Assembly: GCA_937976305.1 (NCBI GenBank)
Contig: CALJSB010000028.1
Location: 21,120-85,119, forward strand
Length of the DNA: 64,000 nt
Reading direction: 5' to 3'
Origin: an uncultured Acidimicrobiales bacterium
GTDB lineage: Bacteria > Actinomycetota > Acidimicrobiia > Acidimicrobiales > SZUA-35
Shown here: positions 46,158 through 54,912 of the stretch, piece after piece
Numbering within the stretch: position 1 is the stretch's first letter
Layout: each line of letters opens with the position of its first letter
The notes under the pieces: model-generated
What the model saw: only the letters and a program-made list of their open reading frames with translations
The model's database searches: none
Told to the model about the DNA's origin: nothing
Translations under genes and position numbers: made by a program

Positions 46158-47096
46158 TCAGCTCCTCGAACCGCGGAGGGTGAGTCCCCGCTCGTCCAGC
46201 TTCATGATGACCTCGTCGAGGGACTTCTGACCGAAGTTCGTGATGGCGAGGAGGTCGTCTTCTGTCTTTTGCAGCAGCTCACCGATGCTGTTGACCTGAG
46301 CGCGCTTGAGGCAGTTGCGAGGACGCTCGGAAAGATCGAGGTCTTCGATCGGCAGGTCGAGGTCGGGCGAACCAGAAGCGGCAGCCGGGGCCTCGCCGAG
46401 GGTCAGGCCCTCGGGCTCATCGCTCATCTCTTCGACGAGCTGCACCAGGCCACGAAGGGTGGCACCAGCTGATGCGAGAGCATCGCGGGGTGTCATCGAA
46501 CCGTCGGTCTCGATGTCGAGAATGAGACGGTCGAAGTCGGTGCTCATCTCAACACGAGTCGGCTCGACGTCGAGGGAGACACGGCGGATGGGGCTGAAGA
46601 TGGCGTCGATCGGGATGACACCGATGTTGGTGCCACTCACACGCTGTGAGCTGAGCCAGCCTCGGCCACGCTCCACGGTGAGATCAATGGCAAGACGGCC
46701 TTTGGCGTCGAGCTTTGCCAGGTGGCATTCGCCGTTGAGCACCTCGACCTCGGTGGGGCATGAGATGTCGCCAGCAGTGACGTCGCCGGGTCCGCGAACA
46801 TCGAGACGAAGCACGACGGGCTCGTCCGACTCGCAGGTGAGGACGATGTCTTTGAGGTTCAAGATGACGTCGGTGACGTCTTCCACGCATCCGGAGATGG
46901 TGTCGAACTCATGCAGGGCGTCGTCGAAACGCACCTGCGTGACCGCAGCGCCGGGGATGGACGACAGGAGCGTCCGGCGAAGCGAGTTACCGAGGGTGTG
47001 ACCAAAACCAGGCTCGAGCGGACCAATGGCGAACTGACCGTGGTTTGATTCACCATCGTCGAGTTGCTCCACGGTTGGGCGCTGCATCACCAGCAT
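46158..47096 (-). CDS. rpoA: RNA polymerase alpha subunit
   Basis: 312 residues. The N-terminal dimerisation domain has LEPGFGHTLGNSLRRTLLSS and GYHLE-like VEVEVLNG segments; the C-terminal domain has RAQVNSIGELLQKTEDDL and NFGQKSLDEVIMKL. The linker contains the Glu-rich GEAPAAASGSPDLDLPIED. A 78-base gap separates it from rpsD. Confidence 0.98.
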   Translation of the reverse strand: MLVMQRPTVEQLDDGESNHGQFAIGPLEPGFGHTLGNSLRRTLLSSIPGAAVTQVRFDDALHEFDTISGCVEDVTDVILNLKDIVLTCESDEPVVLRLDVRGPGDVTAGDISCPTEVEVLNGECHLAKLDAKGRLAIDLTVERGRGWLSSQRVSGTNIGVIPIDAIFSPIRRVSLDVEPTRVEMSTDFDRLILDIETDGSMTPRDALASAGATLRGLVQLVEEMSDEPEGLTLGEAPAAASGSPDLDLPIEDLDLSERPRNCLKRAQVNSIGELLQKTEDDLLAITNFGQKSLDEVIMKLDERGLTLRGSRS

Positions 47097-47174
47097 GAGA
47101 TTTCCTTCCGACCCGGTGCATCGGCACCGAGACTCACGTTTTTGGGCTGACTGGGCTGAACGTTTGGGGTGTGA

Positions 47175-47795
47175 TTACTTGCTGTAGAGCTCGACGATGA
47201 GCTGCTCACGGAGCGGCACATCGATCTGCTCGCGAAGTGGTTCGGTGTAGACCGAGACAGAGAAGCCGTCGGACGACCGATCGAGCCACGCTGGAGGCGT
47301 GCGATCGAGCACGTCTTTGTTCCACTGGATGATCGGGTTCTCGCGGGTCTTGGCCTTGATCTCGATCACGTCGTCCTTGCGGACACGGTACGACGGGACG
47401 TTGACCCGCTTGCCGTTGACCTTGAGGTGGCCGTGGCTCACGAACTGGCGAGCCTGCGCACGAGTGGCGAAGAAACCGGCCCGGTAGACGACGTTGTCGA
47501 GGCGAAGCTCGAGGAAACGCAGCATGTTTTCGCCGGTGACGCCAGGGCGTCGAGAGGCTTCGTCATAGATCTTGCGGAACTGGCGCTCGTTGAGGCCATA
47601 GGAGAAACGAGCCTTCTGCTTTTCCTGCAGCTGGAAGAGGTACTCGGTGTTGTTGTTGCCGCGGCGACGGGTTTGCCCGTGCATGCCGGGAGGAAACGGA
47701 CGCTTCTCGAGTGCGATCTCTTCGCCACGAGTGCCGAAGATGTTGGTGCCGAGACGGCGGGAGATTCGGGCCCTGGGGCCGGTGTAACGAGACAT
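47175..47795 (-). CDS. rpsD: 30S ribosomal protein S4
   Basis: 206 residues. SRYTGPRARISRRLGTNIFG lacks the N-terminal CxxC zinc site, so it is the Zn-free form. The S4 RNA-binding domain is seen in RLDNVVYRAGFFATRAQARQ and HGHLKVNGKRVNVPSYRV. A primary rRNA-binding protein of the 30S body. Confidence 0.98.
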   Translation of the reverse strand: MSRYTGPRARISRRLGTNIFGTRGEEIALEKRPFPPGMHGQTRRRGNNNTEYLFQLQEKQKARFSYGLNERQFRKIYDEASRRPGVTGENMLRFLELRLDNVVYRAGFFATRAQARQFVSHGHLKVNGKRVNVPSYRVRKDDVIEIKAKTRENPIIQWNKDVLDRTPPAWLDRSSDGFSVSVYTEPLREQIDVPLREQLIVELYSK

Positions 47796-47811
47796 ATCTC
47801 TGCTCTCCTAC

Positions 47812-48210
47812 TCAGACCCGGCGCCGCTTGGGAGGGCGGCAGCCATTGTGGGGAACGGGGGTGACGTCTTTGATGCCGGTGACTTCGATGCCGGCGTTCT
47901 GAATCGAGCGGATGGCGGTCTCGCGGCCGGAGCCCGGACCCTTCACCTGCACGTCGACCTTGCGAACACCGTGCTCCATGGCTCGGCGAGCGGCTGCTTC
48001 AGCAGCCATCTGCGCTGCGAACGGGGTGGACTTACGGGAGCCCTTGAAGCCCACGTTGCCAGCCGAGGACCAAGACAAGACATTGCCCTCTTGGTCGGTG
48101 ATCGACACGATCGTGTTGTTGAAGCTCGACTTGATGTGAGCAACGCCGTGCGTGACGTTCTTGCGTTCCTTCTTGCGAGGACGACGTCCTCCGGCAGCAG
48201 GCTTAGCCAT
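47812..48210 (-). CDS. rpsK: 30S ribosomal protein S11
   Basis: 132 residues. [41 protein letters not shown] and the tail [12 protein letters not shown] are diagnostic. It shares its first base with the last base of rpsM. Confidence 0.98.
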   Translation of the reverse strand: MAKPAAGGRRPRKKERKNVTHGVAHIKSSFNNTIVSITDQEGNVLSWSSAGNVGFKGSRKSTPFAAQMAAEAAARRAMEHGVRKVDVQVKGPGSGRETAIRSIQNAGIEVTGIKDVTPVPHNGCRPPKRRRV

Positions 48211-48587
48211 TACTTGATCACCTTCTTCTTACCGGCGACGGTCCGCTTCGGACCCTTCCGGGTGCGAGCGTTGGTCTGGGTGCGCTGGCCGCGAACGGGC
48301 AGGCCCTTACGGTGACGGATGCCTTGGTGGCAACCGATCTCCATCTTGCGCTTGATGTCTTGGGACACCTCACGACGAAGATCACCTTCGGTCTGGATGT
48401 TTGCGTCGATCCATGAACGGATCTTCAGCACCTCCGCCTCAGTGAGATCTTTGACCCGTGTTGCGGGGTCGACCTCGACTGCCTCGGCGATTTGCTTGGC
48501 CGTTGAACGACCAATACCGAAGACGTAGGTCAGTGACACCTCGAGCCGCTTTTCGCGGGGGATGTCAACACCAGAAATACGAGCCAT
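48210..48587 (-). CDS. rpsM: 30S ribosomal protein S13
   Basis: 125 residues. [20 protein letters not shown], then [20 protein letters not shown] and [11 protein letters not shown] are standard. It lies 1 base after the rpmJ stop (TGAAATG). Confidence 0.98.
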   Translation of the reverse strand: MARISGVDIPREKRLEVSLTYVFGIGRSTAKQIAEAVEVDPATRVKDLTEAEVLKIRSWIDANIQTEGDLRREVSQDIKRKMEIGCHQGIRHRKGLPVRGQRTQTNARTRKGPKRTVAGKKKVIK

Positions 48588-48588
48588 T

Positions 48589-48702
48589 TCAGCCCTGCCT
48601 CTGCTTGTGACGGGGGTTCGTGCAAATAACCATGACCCGACCCCGGCGTCGGATCACCTTGCAGTTGTCGCAGATTTTCTTGACGCTGGGTCGAACCTTC
48701 AT
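48589..48702 (-). CDS. rpmJ: 50S ribosomal protein L36
   Basis: 37 residues: [20 protein letters not shown], then [17 protein letters not shown]. The zinc ligands Cys11, Cys14, Cys27 and His32 are kept. It is too short for common gene-length cut-offs. It lies between infA and rpsM as usual, with a 160-base gap upstream in which I see nothing else. Confidence 0.97.
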   Translation of the reverse strand: MKVRPSVKKICDNCKVIRRRGRVMVICTNPRHKQRQG

Positions 48703-48862
48703 GATTAGTGAGAACCACTCTTCTTGACGATGGAGTTGCCGGACTCAGAGACACACGATCGAACAACGATGTGGTCGCCGACTCACGACGGACGAAACGG
48801 AGGCCACGGCACGGGGCCGGACCAATTGGCACCCCTGCGGGCTGCGGGCGGAAACCGAACTG

Positions 48863-49087
48863 CTACTTGTACCGGTAGGTGATGCGGCCTCGAGTGAGGT
48901 CGTACGGTGTCAACTCGACCTGGACCCGGTCACCCGGCAGGATTCGAATGTAGTGACGGCGCATCTTTCCCGAGATGTGGCCGAGCACGCTGTGGCCGTT
49001 CTCGAGTTCGACGCGGAACATGGCGTTCGGCAACGACTCGACAATGGTGCCTTCAAGCACGATTGCATCTTCCTTGGACTTTGGCAG
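48863..49087 (-). CDS. infA: Translation initiation factor IF-1; probable CTG start
   Basis: 74 residues: an OB-fold protein that occupies the A site at initiation. [36 protein letters not shown] and [12 protein letters not shown] are fully conserved. Homology begins at [12 protein letters not shown] and no ATG, GTG or TTG stands at the right place. A CTG directly before it has AAGGAG 6 nt upstream. An ATG 28 codons upstream would add a Cys/Arg/Lys-rich leader not known in IF-1. The gene begins the alpha-operon part of the cluster. Confidence 0.95.
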   Translation of the reverse strand: MPKSKEDAIVLEGTIVESLPNAMFRVELENGHSVLGHISGKMRRHYIRILPGDRVQVELTPYDLTRGRITYRYK

Positions 49088-49591
49088 AACAGACTCCTTG
49101 CGCTTCCTGCAGGACAACACCCGGCGGGTGTCAGCCTTCATTTGATCGGCACTACGTTTGGCCTTGTGCTGTACTGGGCTTGCGCTCAGAGCAGGACCAA
49201 TCGACCTGGCGGACACGAGTCCACACACGGCCAACATTCAAGGCTAACGAGCAACTCACACGACGCCAACCTCCCCTAGCTCCGGGCCTGCGGGCCTGCT
49301 GCCGACGCACACCTCTGCTGCGGCGTCCGCTTCGCTTCCGAGTCCTCGCTCGAGGTGCTCTCCCGGGCTCCGGGCCTGCGGCTGAGGCACACCTCTGCTG
49401 CGGCGTCCGCTTCGCTTCCGAGTCCTCGCTTGAGGTGTACCTCAGCCTTCGGCCCTCGTGCGGGTCAGGCACAGTCGACCGAGTTGTGAGCGTCAGCGAA
49501 CAACTCGCTTAGCGAACGAAGTGAGCGGCATGCACAGAATCTTCACACGACATGCAGGAACTCGGGCCACACGTTTCCTAGCGTGGTCGAC
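49088..49591. other. 504-base gap without a gene between infA and the two-component system
   Basis: This holds the divergent upstream regions of infA (-) and the response regulator (+). Its main content is a near-tandem 80-bp repeat (49280-49445), a GAGTTGT/ACAACTC stem near 49481-49507 and a possible -10 box TAGCGT at 49579 for the regulator. I find no coding frame with family features. Confidence 0.6.
49280..49445. repeat. 80-bp near-tandem repeat with inverted arms
   Basis: A 44-bp segment is identical at 49307-49350 and 49387-49430 (period 80), each followed by (C/T)GAGGTG and preceded by CTCCGGGCCTGCGG (49280 and 49369). The second copy is also framed by inverted arms of 14 bp, 13 matching (49382-49395 and 49432-49445), so it could fold into one long hairpin. 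Confidence 0.85.
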
Positions 49592-50302
49592 ATGGCGCCG
49601 GCATCATCTCCCGCTCACATTCTCGTGGTCGAGGACGAAGCCGTCATCGCAGACGCTATTGCTTCGCGCCTGAGGAGTGAGGGGTACAACGTCACCGTCG
49701 CAAGCGATGGCCCCGAAGCAGTTGCAGCCGAAGATGAGGTTCGACCAGACCTGATCGTCCTGGACCTGAACTTGCCGGGCTTCGACGGGATCGAGGTGTG
49801 CCGGCGAGTGCAGGGACACCGGCGGGTACCGGTCATCATGTTGACGGCCCGCGATGACGAGACCGACATGCTGATTGGTCTCGGGGTCGGCGCCGACGAT
49901 TTCATGACCAAGCCGTTCTCGCCGCGCGAGCTCGTGGCCCGCATCAAGGCGGTGCTTCGACGGGCCGAGCATTCGGCTGGGCCGTCACTCGAGTCTGGTG
50001 CCATTCAGATCGATCCCAAGACACGACAGGTGACGCTGTCGGGCAAACCCGTGCACCTCACGCCGACCGAGTTCGACCTTGTGCGGTCACTGGCTGAAGC
50101 CGACGGTGGGGTCCTCACCCGCGATCAACTCCTCGCCATGGTGTGGGGGTATCGCGACGGATCAGGCCCACGGACTGTCGATAGTCACGTACGGTCTGTA
50201 CGGCGCAAGCTCGGGGATGAGATCATTCGAACGATCCACGGAGTCGGCTACGCGTTCGGCTCCGGATCTCAGGTTGTCGATGAGGAAGGAGAGAACGTAT
50301 GA
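49592..50302 (+). CDS. OmpR/PhoB-family response regulator
   Basis: 236 residues from an ATG (MAPASSPAHILVVEDEAV); a GTG three codons upstream is possible. The receiver has VVEDEA, the phospho-acceptor Asp in IVLDLNLPGFDG and Lys in TKPFSPREL. The winged-helix DNA-binding domain has LTPTEFDLVRSLAE and RTVDSHVRSVRRKLG. ATGA overlap with the kinase. A TAGCGT only 7 nt before the ATG would fit a leaderless message. The gene lies opposite to the ribosomal operon it interrupts. Confidence 0.95.
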   Translation: MAPASSPAHILVVEDEAVIADAIASRLRSEGYNVTVASDGPEAVAAEDEVRPDLIVLDLNLPGFDGIEVCRRVQGHRRVPVIMLTARDDETDMLIGLGVGADDFMTKPFSPRELVARIKAVLRRAEHSAGPSLESGAIQIDPKTRQVTLSGKPVHLTPTEFDLVRSLAEADGGVLTRDQLLAMVWGYRDGSGPRTVDSHVRSVRRKLGDEIIRTIHGVGYAFGSGSQVVDEEGENV

Positions 50303-51360
50303 ACGAGTCCGAATTGTCCTCTCTCGACCGCGAGGCAAACAGCCAAGTCGAGCGGCAGGTCCACCGTCCTCACCCACTCTCCGCCATCCGATCGATCAAA
50401 ACCAAGTGGTCGATCGTGATCTTGGCTGCGGTTGGCGTCACGGCACTCATGAGCCAGATTGGCGTGCAGCTCGGCTGGCCCATCTGGGTTCGGCCCATCG
50501 TCGCCGGCGCACTCGCTCTTCTCGCCGTTCAGTTCTTGGCTCACGGCACGACGTATCCCCTACGACGAATGGCCGAAGCATCAAAGGCAATGGCGCGGGG
50601 TGACTACAGCCGCCAGATCACCACCTCGAGCCGCGACGAAGTCGGCGATCTGGCCGACGCCTTCAATCAAATGTCATCTGAGCTCGCCGAAGCGGACCGA
50701 CTCCAGAAGGAGTTCATCGCCAACGCCAGCCACGAGCTGCGCACGCCGGTCGCCGCGCTACAGAGCACACTTGAGAACCTCGTCGACGGCGTCGGTCGAG
50801 CCGATCGCGAGACCCTCGAGCGGATGCTCGCTCAATCGGAGCACCTGGGCCGCCTGGTCACGCAGCTCCTCGATCTGTCACGGCTCGAAGCCGGATCTGA
50901 CCGGCTGGCGCAGAACCAGATCGATCTCGGTGACCTCCTCAACGAGGTCACCACCGAACTTCAACTCAGCCACCCGCTCGCCATCATGGAAGTCAAGGCG
51001 CCCATGGGCTTGCGGGTCGAAGGCGACGATCTCAGGCTGCGGCGAGTGTTCACCAATATCGTCGGAAACGCTCTGCGCTTCTCCCCCTACGGCAGCCCGG
51101 TCACGGTCGTGGCAAGCCGTCACGAGGGCAGCGTGAGGGTCGCCGTGCACGATCTTGGTCCTGGCATTCCTGTCGATGAGCGCCAGCGAGTTTTCGAACG
51201 CTTCTGGCAAGCCGATGGCTCAGCACCAACCGGTGGAGGCGGCGCGGGGCTGGGCCTCGCCATCTCGAAGCGAATCATCGACCAGCACCTGGGCGAGATA
51301 CAGATTCGAGACAATCAGCCCAACGGCGCCTGCTTGGTCGTCACCCTGCCAGGGACCTGA
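50299..51360 (+). CDS. Membrane sensor histidine kinase (HAMP-HisKA-HATPase)
   Basis: 353 residues. Two hydrophobic segments lie at about residues 34-52 and 58-78 with almost no loop between, so there is no extracellular sensor domain. The HAMP linker (PLRRMAEASKAMARGDYSR) and HisKA follow, with the phospho-acceptor in FIANASHELRTPVAAL. The ATPase has NIVGNALRFSP (N box), DLGPGIP (G1) and GGGGAGLGLAISKRI (G2). It is the partner of the overlapping regulator. The signal is unknown; sensing at the membrane or by an accessory protein is possible. Confidence 0.95.
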   Translation: MNESELSSLDREANSQVERQVHRPHPLSAIRSIKTKWSIVILAAVGVTALMSQIGVQLGWPIWVRPIVAGALALLAVQFLAHGTTYPLRRMAEASKAMARGDYSRQITTSSRDEVGDLADAFNQMSSELAEADRLQKEFIANASHELRTPVAALQSTLENLVDGVGRADRETLERMLAQSEHLGRLVTQLLDLSRLEAGSDRLAQNQIDLGDLLNEVTTELQLSHPLAIMEVKAPMGLRVEGDDLRLRRVFTNIVGNALRFSPYGSPVTVVASRHEGSVRVAVHDLGPGIPVDERQRVFERFWQADGSAPTGGGGAGLGLAISKRIIDQHLGEIQIRDNQPNGACLVVTLPGT

Positions 51361-51389
51361 CCGGCCAGGTTGGCCCTTGCGTTCACCTC

Positions 51390-51437
51390 GAACTGGAGTG
51401 CCCAGTCAGCAAAAAGGTCGCCTGGAGACTCCAGAAC
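51390..51437. repeat. 48-bp structured repeat, copy B1
   Basis: GAACTGGAG - 30 bases - CTCCAGAAC, with a GCAAAAAGGTC core at the same place as in the other copies. It lies just after the kinase gene stop and 14 bases before copy B2; the two overlap a direct repeat of about 38 bp with period 62. Confidence 0.75.
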
Positions 51438-51451
51438 GGGAGGTTAAATCG

Positions 51452-51499
51452 GTTCTGGAGGCGTCAGTCAGCGAAAACGTCGCCTGGGTACTCCAGAAC
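51452..51499. repeat. 48-bp structured repeat, copy B2
   Basis: GTTCTGGAG - 30 bases - CTCCAGAAC (arms perfect), core GCGAAAACGTCGC. It lies between the convergent kinase and adk stops, so it may also act as a transcription end signal. Confidence 0.75.
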
Positions 51500-51521
51500 G
51501 AGGAAGGCTGAGAGGGGAGAG

Positions 51522-52088
51522 TTAGAGGCGTTCGTCGATGGCGGCGAAGAGGCGTTCGCTGACAGCCTCTTCGTCTGCGAATCCGTCGACGGTGACCAGC
51601 AGCTCGCGGGATGCGAACCAGTCGAGCACCGGACGAGTCTCTTGCTCGTAGAGCTCGAGCCGGCGGGCGATGCCTTCGTCGGTGTCGTCGTCTCGTCCAC
51701 GGGCTTTCATCCGGACCGTTACTTCTTCGAGCGGTACGTCGAGATCGACAACAGCGTGGAGCGAATCGTCACCGAGAATCAGCGTGAGTGCTTCGGCCTG
51801 TGCCGTCGTCCGTGGGAACCCATCGAGGACAAACCCCGCTGACGTCGCATCGTCTTGCGCCAGCCGCTCTCGAACGATGCCAACCATGATGTCGTCGCCA
51901 ACCAAATCGCCGGCATCCATGACCGCCTTGGCCTTCAAACCCAACTCGGTTCCATCGGCAACAGCGCTGCGCAACATGTCGCCAGTGGAAATGTGGGCCA
52001 CGCCAAACCGCTCGACCAATCGAGCACACTGGGTGCCTTTCCCGGCACCCTGACGTCCGAAGATGACGAGGCGGATCGGATTCGACAT
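51522..52088 (-). CDS. adk: Adenylate kinase (short-lid form)
   Basis: 188 residues from an ATG (MSNPIRLVIFG) with AGGAGAG upstream. The P-loop is GRQGAGKGTQ, then ISTGDMLRSAV, FVLDGFPRTTAQAEAL and ARGRDDDTDEGIARRLELY. The short lid lacks the CxxC zinc site, as in other actinobacteria. It makes ADP from AMP and ATP. It follows secY as usual, but map is not downstream. Confidence 0.97.
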   Translation of the reverse strand: MSNPIRLVIFGRQGAGKGTQCARLVERFGVAHISTGDMLRSAVADGTELGLKAKAVMDAGDLVGDDIMVGIVRERLAQDDATSAGFVLDGFPRTTAQAEALTLILGDDSLHAVVDLDVPLEEVTVRMKARGRDDDTDEGIARRLELYEQETRPVLDWFASRELLVTVDGFADEEAVSERLFAAIDERL

Positions 52089-52205
52089 TTTCACTCTCCT
52101 GGGGGAGCGCTCGGCCACTTTGCTGAGCGCACGGGGGCCTCCAACGTGGCAGATCGAGACCCCGCTGTAAAGACAGCGGGAAGCATCACTCAGCTTGCGG
52201 TTGGA

Positions 52206-53552
52206 CTACTTGAGGAAGCCTTCGTAGTTGCGGCTCATGAGCTGCGAGTCGATCTGTTTCATCGTCTCGAGACCAACACCGACAGCAATCAAGATCGACA
52301 CGCCCGAGAAGCCGAGGATGTTCGAGGCTCCGCCACCACCGCCGATGGATCGAGCCAGGACTGCGGACGGGATGAGCGCAACGATGGCGAGGAAAATCGA
52401 CCCGGGCAGCGTGATGCGATTCAGAATCTTGGCGAGGTGGCGTTCGGTCTGGATGCCGGGACGGATTCCCGGGACGAAGCCACCCGACTTGCGCAGCTCA
52501 TCGGCCCGACGAACCGGATCGAAGGCGATCGAATTGTAGAAATACGCAAAGCCGACGATGAGCAAGCCGAAGACGACGATGTAGCCCAAGTTGTCGGGCT
52601 GGAACAGGTTGTTGCTGATGAACACGCGAACGTTGTCGCCCCAGTTGTAGAGGTCGGGATTGGCCTGCCCGCTGGTTGGCAAGACGTTGACGAGCAACGA
52701 CGGCAACTGCAGCAACGACGAAGCAAAGATGACCGGGATCACGCCAGCCTGATTGACCTTGAGCGGAATGTAGGTGTTGTTTCCGCCGTACTGGCGACGC
52801 CCAACGACTCGCTTGGCGAAGTTCACCGGGATGCGGCGTTGACCTTGCTCGACAAAGACGATGCCTGCGGTGAGGAAGGTAAGCAGGAAGAACGCAATGA
52901 CGAGAGCAATCCAGCCCCGAAGCGCCTCGATCTGAATGATCAGGCTCGGCAGAGTCGACACGACGGACCCCATGATCAACAGCGACATGCCGTTGCCGAT
53001 GCCCTTTTGCGAGATCATCTCGCCGATCCACATCAGCACGGCGGTGCCCGTCGTCATACACATCACCGCGAGAATGATGCGGAACGCGCTCCCATTGGGG
53101 AACAGATCAATCGCGACCCCAAAGAACTGCTCAGGGTTTCGGTTGATCAAGAACACGATGCCGGTGCTCTGCACAACGGCGAGAGCAATCGTGATGTAGC
53201 GAGTCCACTGACTGATCTTGCGTTGACCAACCGCACCTTGCGCCTGCCACTCTTCGAGCTTCGGAATGGCGACCGTGAGGATCTGAATGATGATCGATGC
53301 GGTGATGTAGGGCAGGATGCCGAGCGCAAAGAATCCGAGCGAAGCGATGCCGCCACCCGAGAGCAAGTTGAGGTAGCCGAAGATGCCACCGGTTGTCTCG
53401 TCAGCGGAGGCCCGCAAATCCTCGATCGCATCGAGGCTGGTGCCCGGCGCTGGGATCTGAGCCCCAAGCCGGTAGATCGCGAGCATCGCAAGCGTGAAGA
53501 GGATCTTGTTGCGCAGTTCCGGCGTCCGGATGACGTTGCGGATCGTTGACAC
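52206..53552 (-). CDS. secY: Protein translocase subunit SecY
   Basis: 448 residues with the expected ten membrane helices. LAMLAIYRLGAQIPAPG, GGGIASLGFFALGILPYIT, WIGEMISQKGIGNGMSLLIM and FVPGIRPGIQTERHL are characteristic. It forms the secretion channel with SecE and SecG. 117 bases separate it from adk and 98 from rplO, where I see no further gene. Confidence 0.98.
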   Translation of the reverse strand: MSTIRNVIRTPELRNKILFTLAMLAIYRLGAQIPAPGTSLDAIEDLRASADETTGGIFGYLNLLSGGGIASLGFFALGILPYITASIIIQILTVAIPKLEEWQAQGAVGQRKISQWTRYITIALAVVQSTGIVFLINRNPEQFFGVAIDLFPNGSAFRIILAVMCMTTGTAVLMWIGEMISQKGIGNGMSLLIMGSVVSTLPSLIIQIEALRGWIALVIAFFLLTFLTAGIVFVEQGQRRIPVNFAKRVVGRRQYGGNNTYIPLKVNQAGVIPVIFASSLLQLPSLLVNVLPTSGQANPDLYNWGDNVRVFISNNLFQPDNLGYIVVFGLLIVGFAYFYNSIAFDPVRRADELRKSGGFVPGIRPGIQTERHLAKILNRITLPGSIFLAIVALIPSAVLARSIGGGGGASNILGFSGVSILIAVGVGLETMKQIDSQLMSRNYEGFLK

Positions 53553-53650
53553 GGGCAGTCCCTTGTGAAGAGGTGATGATCAGGCCAAGAGGCCGTCAGA
53601 CCAAAGCGATGCTAGTGGAGAATGTCTCTCCCCTAGCGGCGCCTCGATCG

Positions 53651-54142
53651 TTAGCGATTCATGTGTTGGTTGCCCGAAGACGGGGGTCGTACCGAGAACG
53701 GAAGCGGCAGCTTCTCGACGGTTCCGCCGGCAGCCGTAATGGCTTCTTCGGCAGACTTCGAAAAGGCGTGAGCCTTGACGGTGACCGCTCCGCTGAGCTC
53801 ACCACGACCAAGCACCTTCACCAAGACGTCCTTGCCGATGAGGCTCTTGGCGTAGAGCGCCTCAGGCGTCACCTCGGTGAGGCCTGACTCGGCAATGGTG
53901 TCGAGGTTGATGGCTTGGTACTCGACCCGGAATGGGTTGTCGAAGCCACGAAGCTTCGGCACGCGGATCTGCAGTGGCAGCTGACCACCTTCGAAACCCA
54001 CGCGCACCTTGCCGCGACCGCGTGAATGCTGGCCCTTGGTACCGCGACCGGCAGTCTTGCCACCTTTGCCGGCAATACCGCGGCCTTTGCGCTTGGCTCG
54101 CTTCCGTGAACCCTCATCGGGTTTGAGATCGTGAACCTTCAT
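53651..54142 (-). CDS. rplO: 50S ribosomal protein L15
   Basis: 163 residues. KVHDLKPDEGSRKRAKRKGR, GKGGKTAGRGTKGQHSRGRG and FEGGQLPLQIRVPKLRGF are typical. A C-terminal tail of about 15 residues (PFSVRPPSSGNQHMNR) is extra. It starts 1 base after the rpmD stop. Confidence 0.98.
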   Translation of the reverse strand: MKVHDLKPDEGSRKRAKRKGRGIAGKGGKTAGRGTKGQHSRGRGKVRVGFEGGQLPLQIRVPKLRGFDNPFRVEYQAINLDTIAESGLTEVTPEALYAKSLIGKDVLVKVLGRGELSGAVTVKAHAFSKSAEEAITAAGGTVEKLPLPFSVRPPSSGNQHMNR

Positions 54143-54143
54143 G

Positions 54144-54332
54144 TCAGCTCTCTTCTGCTGGAACAACGGTGACGAGGTGGGGAACGCGGGCGAGCATGCC
54201 CTGTAGTTCCGGCTTGTCATCGAGGATGTTCGACTTGCCGATCTTGCCGAGCCCAAGCGCCCGCAACGTGCCTCGCTGCTTTGGCTTGGTGCCTATGGCC
54301 GACCGGACCTGGGTGACTTTGAGACGCGCCAT
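54144..54332 (-). CDS. rpmD: 50S ribosomal protein L30
   Basis: 62 residues. LKVTQVRSAIGTKPKQRGTL, RALGLGKIGKSN and MLARVPHLVTV are standard. It overlaps rpsE by one base (TGATG). Confidence 0.97.
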   Translation of the reverse strand: MARLKVTQVRSAIGTKPKQRGTLRALGLGKIGKSNILDDKPELQGMLARVPHLVTVVPAEES

Positions 54333-54904
54333 CAGCCGGCCTCGACAGGTGCTGGGGCGTTGCCGCCGCGCTTGGTCTCGTTGTACGCGTCGAGCAGGCC
54401 CTTCGGGGTGAACTCAGACGCATCGAGTCCACGCAGACGAGCAACCTCGTCCGGGCGACGAAGCTTCTGGAGCGCATCGATGGTGGCCCGAGCGACGTTG
54501 ATCTGGTTGGCGGAACCCAGCGATTTACAAATGACGTCGCGGACGCCAGCTTCTTCGAGGATGGCACGAGCAGCACCACCGGCGATGACGCCAGTACCTC
54601 GAGCAGCGGGCTTCAGCATGACCCGACCGGCGCCGTTGATGCCGATGATCGGGTGGGTGACGGTGCCGCCAGCCATGGCGACGTCAAACATGAGCTTGCG
54701 GGCCTCTTCGGTGCCCTTTTGGATCGCCAAGGGAACTTCCTTGGCTTTTCCGTAGCCCAGGCCGACTCGGCCGTTGCCGTCTCCGAGGACGACAAGTGCG
54801 GTGAAGGCGAAGCGACGTCCGCCCTTCACGACCTTGGCAACTCGGTTGATGGTGATGACTCTGGACTCACGTCCATCGCCACGATCGTTTCGTTCGTTGG
54901 CCAT
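54332..54904 (-). CDS. rpsE: 30S ribosomal protein S5
   Basis: 190 residues. [31 protein letters not shown] and [20 protein letters not shown] are S5 signatures. Involved in decoding fidelity and mRNA entry. It lies 8 bases after rplR. Confidence 0.98.
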   Translation of the reverse strand: MANERNDRGDGRESRVITINRVAKVVKGGRRFAFTALVVLGDGNGRVGLGYGKAKEVPLAIQKGTEEARKLMFDVAMAGGTVTHPIIGINGAGRVMLKPAARGTGVIAGGAARAILEEAGVRDVICKSLGSANQINVARATIDALQKLRRPDEVARLRGLDASEFTPKGLLDAYNETKRGGNAPAPVEAG

Positions 54905-54912
54905 GACGTCTC

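Noticed and set aside
49592..51360. Mobile-element cargo explaining the two-component insert
   Set aside because: No transposase, integrase or target-site duplication is visible and base composition is like the neighbours, so mobility is not supported.
51390..51499. CRISPR array
   Set aside because: Only two units with inverted arms, a 14-base spacer and further single copies elsewhere; no cas genes. This is a dispersed repeat, not an array.
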